From Candidatus Phocaeicola faecipullorum (GTDB lineage Bacteria; Bacteroidota; Bacteroidia; Bacteroidales; Bacteroidaceae), in NCBI GenBank assembly GCA_018884025.1, contig JAHLFB010000139.1, forward strand, positions 1 to 41,409: DNA of 41,409 bases, in the 5' to 3' direction. Positions 35,390 to 41,409 of the stretch are shown piece by piece; position 1 is the first letter of the stretch; the number at the start of each line of letters is the position of its first letter. The translations under genes and the position numbers were made by a program. The notes beneath the pieces are model-generated. The model was not told where the DNA came from. It did not search any database and saw nothing but the letters and a program-made list of their open reading frames with translations.

Positions 35390-37084
35390 ATGTGTGGAAT
35401 AGCATGCATATTCAATATAAAGCAGCAAACGCCTGAACTGAGGCTAAAGGCTCTTACCATGGCTAAGCGCATACGCCACCGTGGTCCGGACTGGAGCGGA
35501 ATATACTGTGGCGGTTCAGCCATACTGGCACACGAACGTCTGTCAATAGTTGACCCTCAAAGCGGAGGACAACCTCTGTTCTCACCGGACAAGAAACAAA
35601 TTCTGGCAGTAAACGGAGAGATATACAACCACCGCGAAATACGGGCGGAATTTGCAGGGAAATACGAATTTCAGACAGGAAGCGATTGCGAAGTGATACT
35701 TGCGCTATACAGGCAATACGGAATTGACTTCTTGGAAAAACTAAGCGGAATCTTCGCTTTCGCCTTATACGATGAGGAACGCGACGAGTTTCTGATAGCA
35801 CGCGATCCTATAGGCGTCATACCTCTATATATCGGACACGATGCCGACGGAACCATTTACTGTGCAAGTGAACTTAAAGCACTTGAAGGAATGTGCGACG
35901 AATATGAGCCTTTCCTGCCAGGACATTATTACTGGAGCAAAGAAGGGAAAATGCATAAATGGTATGAACGTGACTGGACTGAATACGAAGCAGTAAAAGA
36001 CAGATACGCCATCCTTCCGGCAGATGAAGCATACAAAGTTCAAGTAAACGATGTCTGTACGGCACTTGAAAGCGCCGTCAAACGCCAGCTTATGAGCGAT
36101 GTACCATATGGTGTACTGCTTTCAGGAGGATTAGATTCGTCGGTCATATCTGCCGTAGCAAAACAATTTGCCGACAAGCGTGTAGAGACCGACGGCAAGC
36201 AGGATGCATGGTGGCCGCAGCTTCATTCGTTTGCTGTTGGTCTGAAAGGAGCGCCTGATCTGGAAAAAGCACGTATGGTAGCCGAACACATAGGCACAGT
36301 GCATCACGAAATCAACTATACAATCCAGGAAGGACTAGATGCGATACGCGACGTTATATATTATATAGAGACATACGATGTTACGACAGTCCGTGCCTCT
36401 ACCCCAATGTATTTGCTAGCACGCGTAATAAAATCCATGGGTATAAAGATGGTACTGAGCGGCGAAGGAGCCGATGAAGTATTTGGCGGATACCTGTATT
36501 TCCACAAAGCACCGGACGCGCGTGCATTTCATGAAGAGACTGTACGCAAGCTGTCAAAACTTCATCTATACGATTGCCTGCGGGCAAACAAGTCACTTTC
36601 AGCATGGGGCGTGGAAGGAAGAGTCCCGTTTCTTGACAAAGAGTTTCTTGATGTGGCAATGCGTCTGAATCCGGCAGTAAAGATGTGTCCGGGCAAAGAG
36701 ATTGAAAAGAAAATAGTGCGCGACGCGTTCTCATCACTTCTTCCTGAAGAGGTGGCATGGCGACAGAAAGAACAATTCTCCGATGGCGTGGGATATTCAT
36801 GGATAGACACACTGAAAGCTGTCACATCGGCTGCCGTAAGCGATGAACAAATGAAACATGCCGCAGAGCGTTTCCCTATAAACCCTCCACAAAACAAGGA
36901 AGAATATTACTATCGCAGCATATTCGAGGAACATTTTCCAAGCGATTCCGCAGCCAAATCCGTTCCAAGTGTGCCAAGTGTAGCATGCTCTACGGCCGAA
37001 GCACTTGCCTGGGATGCTTCGTTCAAGAATATGAACGACCCAAGCGGACGTGCGGTAGCTGGTGTGCACGAAGCTGCATACTAA
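35390..37084 (+). CDS. asnB: Asparagine synthetase B (glutamine-hydrolysing)
   Basis: A 564-residue enzyme converting aspartate, glutamine and ATP to asparagine, glutamate, AMP and pyrophosphate. Met-Cys start (MCGIACIFN) gives the class II amidotransferase nucleophile. The glutaminase domain (about 1-205) has LAHERLSIVDPQSGGQPL and NGEIYNHRE. The synthetase domain has the PP-loop LLSGGLDSS near residue 245 and VLSGEGADEVFGGYLYFHKAP. The C-terminal tail has a low-complexity stretch (KSVPSVPSVACS) before AWDASFKNMNDPSGRA. It follows gltD after an 89-bp repeat-filled gap, forming a glutamine-nitrogen cluster. Confidence 0.96.
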   Translation: MCGIACIFNIKQQTPELRLKALTMAKRIRHRGPDWSGIYCGGSAILAHERLSIVDPQSGGQPLFSPDKKQILAVNGEIYNHREIRAEFAGKYEFQTGSDCEVILALYRQYGIDFLEKLSGIFAFALYDEERDEFLIARDPIGVIPLYIGHDADGTIYCASELKALEGMCDEYEPFLPGHYYWSKEGKMHKWYERDWTEYEAVKDRYAILPADEAYKVQVNDVCTALESAVKRQLMSDVPYGVLLSGGLDSSVISAVAKQFADKRVETDGKQDAWWPQLHSFAVGLKGAPDLEKARMVAEHIGTVHHEINYTIQEGLDAIRDVIYYIETYDVTTVRASTPMYLLARVIKSMGIKMVLSGEGADEVFGGYLYFHKAPDARAFHEETVRKLSKLHLYDCLRANKSLSAWGVEGRVPFLDKEFLDVAMRLNPAVKMCPGKEIEKKIVRDAFSSLLPEEVAWRQKEQFSDGVGYSWIDTLKAVTSAAVSDEQMKHAAERFPINPPQNKEEYYYRSIFEEHFPSDSAAKSVPSVPSVACSTAEALAWDASFKNMNDPSGRAVAGVHEAAY

Positions 37085-37157
37085 GAGGGAATTTTCAATT
37101 GATGGGCACTGGTCTTTAGTTCTTAATTTTTAATTGTTAATTATTAATTATCAAAAG

Positions 37158-37967
37158 ATGAATATAAAATTCACAAAGATGCATGGTGCGGGAAACGATT
37201 ATATATATGTAAACACCATGCATTATCCGATAGATAATCCTGAAGACCTGGCAGTGGAATGGAGCAAGCCACATACAGGAATAGGCAGCGACGGCCTGGT
37301 ACTTATAGGCAACTCGGAAGCCGCGGATTTCAGCATGCGAATCTTCAATGCAGACGGCTCCGAAGCCCGTATGTGCGGAAATGCAAGTCGCTGCATAGGC
37401 AAATATCTTTATGAGGAAGGGCTGACGTCAAAAACAAACATAACACTGGAAACACTTTCCGGAATAAAAACACTAAAACTGCATCTCACCCCCGACAACC
37501 ATGTGGACGAAGTAACTGTAGATATGGGAACACCGGAAAACATACATCCTGTACAGTTAGGCGAAGGATACGAATACAATGAAGGTATAGCCGTATCAAT
37601 GGGAAATCCCCATCTGGTTATTTTCGTTGACGATGTTGCTAAAATTGACATTGCCCGCATCGGAAGCCGCCTGGAGAGACATCCGCTTTTCCCGGACAGG
37701 GTAAATGTAGAGTTTGCACAAATAACCTCTGAAGGGAAAATACGAATGCGCGTGTGGGAACGTGGCTCAGGCATCACTCTGGCTTGCGGAACAGGAGCAT
37801 GCGCCACAGCAGTAGCAGCCGCATATAGCGGCAAATGCGGAAGGACCTCACAAATAAAAATGGACGGCGGAACATTACATATAGAATGGAGTTCATCCGA
37901 CGGACATGTATATATGACCGGACCTGCCGTAAAAGTATTCGACGGAGAGATAACGGTTAGTTGTTAG
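37158..37967 (+). CDS. dapF: Diaminopimelate epimerase
   Basis: A 269-residue PLP-independent epimerase converting LL- to meso-diaminopimelate. The two catalytic Cys are in [14 protein letters not shown] and [13 protein letters not shown]. The start at [17 protein letters not shown] matches the family; the open frame extends 8 codons upstream into repeat sequence and was not used. The final codons (VSC-stop) fall inside a TTAGTTGTTAGTT-type intergenic repeat, so the extreme C-terminus may derive from it. It should work with DapL directly downstream. Confidence 0.95.
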   Translation: MNIKFTKMHGAGNDYIYVNTMHYPIDNPEDLAVEWSKPHTGIGSDGLVLIGNSEAADFSMRIFNADGSEARMCGNASRCIGKYLYEEGLTSKTNITLETLSGIKTLKLHLTPDNHVDEVTVDMGTPENIHPVQLGEGYEYNEGIAVSMGNPHLVIFVDDVAKIDIARIGSRLERHPLFPDRVNVEFAQITSEGKIRMRVWERGSGITLACGTGACATAVAAAYSGKCGRTSQIKMDGGTLHIEWSSSDGHVYMTGPAVKVFDGEITVSC

Positions 37968-38054
37968 TTCTTAGTTGACAAGGTTGACATACGGACAAAA
38001 ACCTTGTTACTGAAACCTTGTCACTTTAATTATTAATTCTTAATTTAAATTTTT
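37968..38054. repeat. Composite intergenic repeat between dapF and dapL
   Basis: It contains TTAGTTGTTAGTT-type sequence (37956-37975), GACAAGGTT (37977-37985), AACCTTGT (38000-38007), AACCTTGTC (38014-38022) and a TTAATTATTAATTCTTAATT block (38026-38046). Either AACCTTGT copy can pair with GACAAGGTT. The same boxes appear downstream of fructokinase 1 and between permease 1 and fructokinase 1. Confidence 0.5.
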
Positions 38055-39290
38055 ATGCCCCTTATAAACGATAATTTTCTGAAACTGTCCGACAGCTATC
38101 TTTTTTCCGACATAGCCCGCCGCGTTAACGCCTTCACTGCCGAAAATCCGGGAGCCAGCCTCATACGGCTTGGAATAGGCGATGTGACACGTCCACTGCC
38201 CGAAGCATGTATAGAAGCTATGCACCGTGCTGCCGACGATTTGTCACGCCAGTCCACATTCCACGGGTACGGTCCCGAACAAGGTTATGACTTTCTGATT
38301 GAGGCCATTATAAAAAACGATTTCGAGCCGAGAGGCATTAAGCTCTCAAACCATGAGATATTCATAAACGACGGTGCCAAAAGCGATACAGGCAACATAG
38401 GCGACATATTTCACCACGACAACCGTATAGCCGTTACAGACCCTATATATCCTGTGTATATTGACAGTAATGTCATGGCAGGAAGAGCCGGCATACTGGG
38501 TACTGACGGACGATGGAACGGTATAACATATCTGCCATGCAATGAAAGCAATAATTTCGTACCTTCCCTGCCTTCAGAACGTCCCGACATCATATACCTG
38601 TGCTATCCCAACAATCCTACAGGTACCACTCTCACCAAAGACGAACTGAAACAATGGGTGGATTATGCCCTGGCAAACCGTTCCATCATCTTTTTCGATG
38701 CCGCCTACGAGGCTTTCATATGCGAAACCAACATTCCACACTCCATATACGAGATAGAAGGCGCCCGCCGGTGTGCCATAGAATTTCGCAGTTTCTCCAA
38801 GACAGCGGGTTTCACGGGAGTACGATGTGGATATACCGTCATCCCCGACGAACTCACTGCATCTGCGTCAGACGGAAGTCCTGTACAGCTTAACAGGCTA
38901 TGGTTGCGCCGGCAATGTACGAAGTTCAACGGTACAAGCTATGTCACCCAGCGTGCTGCCGAAGCTATCTATACTCCTGAAGGAAAAGCGCAGGTAAAAG
39001 CTAATATCGACTATTATCTTGAGAATGCCCGTATAATGCGCGAAGGTCTCCATGCTGCCGGTATGACTGTATATGGAGGAAAAAACTCGCCATATCTATG
39101 GCTGAAGACACCTGACGGCCTCGGTTCATGGCAATTCTTCGACATCCTTCTCAAGAAGCACCATATAGTAGGCACTCCGGGAGTTGGTTTCGGCCCTTCG
39201 GGCGAAGGTTTCCTGCGGCTTACAGCTTTCGGCAAACGTGACGACTGCATAGAAGCCATGCGACGCATAAAGGCGACATGCCACGACTGA
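38055..39290 (+). CDS. dapL: LL-diaminopimelate aminotransferase
   Basis: A 411-residue class I/II PLP aminotransferase making LL-diaminopimelate directly from tetrahydrodipicolinate and glutamate (EC 2.6.1.83). The N-terminus [18 protein letters not shown] and [14 protein letters not shown] are typical of Dap[11 protein letters not shown] is the substrate-pocket Asn region, and [15 protein letters not shown] carries the PLP Lys. Together with dapF it gives the aminotransferase route to meso-diaminopimelate, parallel to ddh in the same window. Glutamate from GltBD is its amino donor. A strong terminator follows. Confidence 0.95.
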   Translation: MPLINDNFLKLSDSYLFSDIARRVNAFTAENPGASLIRLGIGDVTRPLPEACIEAMHRAADDLSRQSTFHGYGPEQGYDFLIEAIIKNDFEPRGIKLSNHEIFINDGAKSDTGNIGDIFHHDNRIAVTDPIYPVYIDSNVMAGRAGILGTDGRWNGITYLPCNESNNFVPSLPSERPDIIYLCYPNNPTGTTLTKDELKQWVDYALANRSIIFFDAAYEAFICETNIPHSIYEIEGARRCAIEFRSFSKTAGFTGVRCGYTVIPDELTASASDGSPVQLNRLWLRRQCTKFNGTSYVTQRAAEAIYTPEGKAQVKANIDYYLENARIMREGLHAAGMTVYGGKNSPYLWLKTPDGLGSWQFFDILLKKHHIVGTPGVGFGPSGEGFLRLTAFGKRDDCIEAMRRIKATCHD

Positions 39291-39329
39291 AGATAAAGAA
39301 CTACACGTTTTGGTTTTATATGTATATCC

Positions 39330-39369
39330 GCAAGGCGGCCAGGCAGATAATGCCGCGCCTTGCTTTTTT
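39330..39369 (+). terminator. Terminator of the gltB-dapL cluster
   Basis: GCAAGGCG (39330-39337) pairs with CGCCTTGC (39356-39363), with an inner GGCA/TGCC stem, followed by six T. It lies 40 bp past the dapL stop and marks the border to the AT-rich restriction-modification locus. Confidence 0.88.
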
Positions 39370-39393
39370 CATGTTATAATACTTAACTTTAAG

Positions 39394-40896
39394 TTATTTC
39401 TGCCATATAGTAATGCTTTTTCTCAAAGCTACACGACCATATTTCTTCATTTGCTGACTACTATTTCCTTTCTGCTGTCGTAAGGTGTATATTTTTATAG
39501 GCTTAAAGCCTAATTGTTCAGCCAAATTTGTAGTAAGATAATCAACCGGAATAACTTCTCCCGCATATCTAACATTATCATTTACAAATGCCACGTAAGC
39601 ACCTGGCTTACATACACGATATAACTCAGCAAATATAAAGGTCAATTCTGTAAAATAACCTTCCACCATTTTCAAAACACCTTTATTATTTATTTCACCA
39701 TTTATCATACGTTGTGCCAGCGCCGCATTAATTTCCCTTAAAACTCTATTATTTTGAACAACTTCCATAATCCATTCATATGTATCCCCTCTTCCAATAC
39801 TAGAATAAAAATCTTTTAATTGTTCTATTTTAGGTTTATTCTCTACAGTACACGACAGCAAGTCTTGACGTAATTGCCTAATACCTTTTTCTGAAATACC
39901 TAAATAAGCTAATTCCATAGCATATGTTCTAGTATAATCATAACGATTACAATAAGGCGGAGAAGATACAACTGCACTTATCGTATTATCATCAATTCTA
40001 GGTAGTTCAAAAAGTACACTTCCTTCTATAAAGTTACATTTTGCATTTAATCTATTTTTTTCGTTTTTTTGCAAATACTTTATATCATCAATAACGTAAC
40101 CTAATTCCTCATAAAGAGTTTGTCTTAAAGAAGGTAATTTTCCTTTATCAAGTTTCGATACAATAGGTTTTTTCCCTGCTTTTTCACGTTTTTTTGACGA
40201 TTCAATAATTTTAGGACAACGCTTGTCCCATCTTAAGTATTGTCCATCTTTAGCAGAATAACTTATACGTTCCAAAGTATTTATAGTACACAATTCAAGC
40301 AATATTTTGGCCTTATCTGAATAATTGGACCTAGAAAAGTGTTCCTTAAAATAAGCTAATTCATATGAAGTATCCAATGGATAACCGTCTTTTGTTATAC
40401 TTATTTCAGGTGTCTTCTTATTATAATTTTGCGGAACTTCCAAAATAGCAACTTCACTCTGCATTTTTTCAAGTTCAAGCAAATCATATTCATAAATTAA
40501 TGTTTTTGCTTTGATAGCAACTTTAGACATGGGTAATATATCAAAACCGATACAATTATATCCATTCAAAACAGATACCAAGGCTGTCGTTCCCGATCCC
40601 ATAAATGGATCAGCTACAATATCACCTTTTTGCAAAGCGAAATCCTTAAGCAGCGTCTCAACTAGCTCTGACGAGAATCCTTCCTTATATTTTAACCACC
40701 TGTGCAAACAATCTTTTTTACTCAACTGATAGCTTACGTTCTGCCTATTAAATCGATCCGAAATTTCAGTAATAGGCCAATATTTTTCTTCTAATGCTAT
40801 ACGCTCATCTTGTTTGTTACAATTATTGGCTGAAAAACTTGTAACATACCATCCTTTTACATCCATAATTTCTGAATCCGGAAATAGACCTTGCAT
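39394..40896 (-). CDS. DNA methyltransferase of a type II restriction-modification system
   Basis: A 500-residue S-adenosylmethionine-dependent DNA methyltransferase. Motif I is DIVADPFMGSGTT (about residue 95) with CIGFDILP after it, and motif IV is VVSSPPYCNRYDYTR (about residue 310). SPPY is typical of N4-cytosine enzymes, although some N6-adenine enzymes share it. The long stretch between motifs probably includes target recognition. Start at ATG 40896; a TTG two codons upstream is less likely. The preceding gene is an AvaI/BsoBI-like endonuclease fragment 13 bp away, so CYCGRG is a candidate target by association only. The coding sequence is much more AT-rich than the neighbouring dap genes, which suggests horizontal transfer. 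It appears intact while the nuclease is broken. Confidence 0.87.
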   Translation of the reverse strand: MQGLFPDSEIMDVKGWYVTSFSANNCNKQDERIALEEKYWPITEISDRFNRQNVSYQLSKKDCLHRWLKYKEGFSSELVETLLKDFALQKGDIVADPFMGSGTTALVSVLNGYNCIGFDILPMSKVAIKAKTLIYEYDLLELEKMQSEVAILEVPQNYNKKTPEISITKDGYPLDTSYELAYFKEHFSRSNYSDKAKILLELCTINTLERISYSAKDGQYLRWDKRCPKIIESSKKREKAGKKPIVSKLDKGKLPSLRQTLYEELGYVIDDIKYLQKNEKNRLNAKCNFIEGSVLFELPRIDDNTISAVVSSPPYCNRYDYTRTYAMELAYLGISEKGIRQLRQDLLSCTVENKPKIEQLKDFYSSIGRGDTYEWIMEVVQNNRVLREINAALAQRMINGEINNKGVLKMVEGYFTELTFIFAELYRVCKPGAYVAFVNDNVRYAGEVIPVDYLTTNLAEQLGFKPIKIYTLRQQKGNSSQQMKKYGRVALRKSITIWQK

Positions 40897-40909
40897 ATAC
40901 AAAATCTTT

Positions 40910-41246
40910 TTAAAGATTAATTATCCAATTACAATAAGCAGTCAATTGCTCATCTACAGTTAGATTAGCAGCATTTGATAATGTACCATCTTGTAATTGA
41001 GCGTATATTTCTATAGCCATTTTCCTTTCAATTGCCGCAGCTATGAAAGATGTCTTTATTGAATATCCACTGAATGCATCTCTTATACGTTCCAATGCTG
41101 AATTTCCTGTTTTCCAATGTTCATCTGCTCCAGCAGGTTCAATACCGCCTTTCAGTTCACCAAACATAATAGCTTTACCATTCTGATTAACTATTTCTCC
41201 ACCACAAAAATCTCCAGTACCTCCTTCTGGAAAATATAAAGTCACT
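40910..41246 (-). pseudogene. C-terminal fragment of an AvaI/BsoBI-like type II restriction endonuclease
   Basis: About 111 residues remain, starting within VTLYFPEGGTGDFCGGEIV and ending at a normal stop. GELKGGIEPAGADEHWKTG has the E-x-K nuclease pair with a His 13 residues after the Glu. That is the spacing I recall for BsoBI Glu240, Lys242 and His253. AvaI/BsoBI proteins are about 315-320 residues, so roughly the first two thirds are missing. The frame meets a stop a few codons into the IS end; GTG 41254 would be a start made of IS sequence. The N-terminal part may lie beyond the IS, outside the window. Family assignment is from memory of motifs. Confidence 0.75.
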
Positions 41247-41409
41247 TGACCCACTATTATACTCTAAATTGACCCATCAAAAAATATTAGAATTAAGTAG
41301 AGAAAAATGCATTTTAACCCGGGTCAGTTTCAATTATAATTTTTTATAGCAGATACTACTTCTTTTTAGCATTAATCTTTCTTACAGAATCACCCGTTAG
41401 CTCAATTTT
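41247..41409 (-). mobile_element. End of an IS21-family insertion sequence
   Basis: The putative tip is TGACCCA at 41247-41253, the complement of a CA-ending terminus. The subterminal box TTGACCCA occurs at 41246-41253 and again at 41269-41276, 23 bp apart, with an inverted GGGTCA at 41321-41326. Multiple subterminal repeats and an istB stop near the end are features of IS21 elements. The exact tip and target duplication cannot be fixed without the other end. 41254-41355 carries no gene. Confidence 0.65.
41356..41409 (-). CDS. istB: IstB-like transposition helper ATPase, C-terminal fragment
   Basis: Seventeen C-terminal residues, KIELTGDSVRKINAKKK, then a TAG stop. The RIELKGESMRK-type ending is what I recall for IS21 IstB proteins of Bacteroidales. 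The rest of the gene runs off the window. IstB assists the IstA transposase. The identification rests on a short stretch plus the adjoining IS-like end. Confidence 0.6.
   Translation of the reverse strand, partial: KIELTGDSVRKINAKKK

Noticed and set aside
36851-36859. ATGAAACAT match to the operator box inside asnB
   Set aside because: Single copy in coding sequence encoding MKH, with no paired repeat.

Overview
The window looks like a chromosome segment of a gut Bacteroidales, most likely Bacteroides or Phocaeicola. The signs are SusC/SusD pairs, a hybrid two-component regulator (HTCS), promoters with a TAnnTTTG -7 box, lipoproteins with acidic residues after the Cys, and the housekeeping order lgt, ddh, ruvA, glmS, gltB, gltD, asnB, dapF, dapL. 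Species was not determined.

Region 1 (1-3700). The first ~127 bases are the 3' end (domains V and VI) of a group II intron. It ends only 16-28 nt before the start of an HTCS whose sensor is a periplasmic sugar-binding domain, like the fructose-sensing BT1754 of B. thetaiotaomicron. A YoeB-like toxin with a ribbon-helix-helix-like antitoxin sits convergently behind it.

Region 2 (3700-24330, all minus strand). This is a fructan utilisation locus in two transcription units. Unit A runs SusC, SusD, surface levan-binding lipoprotein, endo-acting GH32, GH32 with an internal module, GH32, permease 2, fructokinase 2. Unit B runs a TonB-receptor-like barrel with no SusD partner, lipoprotein GH32, permease 1, fructokinase 1. 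Both units end in near-identical permease-fructokinase pairs. Both start with the same regulatory layout: two AATGTTTCAT direct repeats 21 bp apart and a TACATTTG box 36 bp away. This is the best candidate for the HTCS operator. The inferred pathway is surface cleavage and capture of fructan, import through SusC/D or the second barrel, exo-hydrolysis in the periplasm, fructose uptake by the permeases and phosphorylation by the fructokinases, with fructose feeding back through the HTCS.

Region 3 (24400-39370). Housekeeping genes: lgt and ddh (minus), ruvA (plus), glmS (minus), then a plus-strand nitrogen and lysine cluster gltB, gltD, asnB, dapF, dapL that ends in a strong terminator. glmS, gltB and asnB are all class II glutamine amidotransferases with an N-terminal nucleophile Cys. 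ddh and dapL/dapF give two routes to meso-diaminopimelate. Several gaps carry related AT-rich hairpin-forming repeats.

Region 4 (39394-41409). An AT-rich restriction-modification locus: an intact DNA methyltransferase and the C-terminal third of an AvaI/BsoBI-like endonuclease. The endonuclease is cut off by the end of an IS21-family element, whose IstB C-terminus runs off the window. No tRNA, rRNA or CRISPR array was seen, and no gene-free stretch exceeds about 300 bases.
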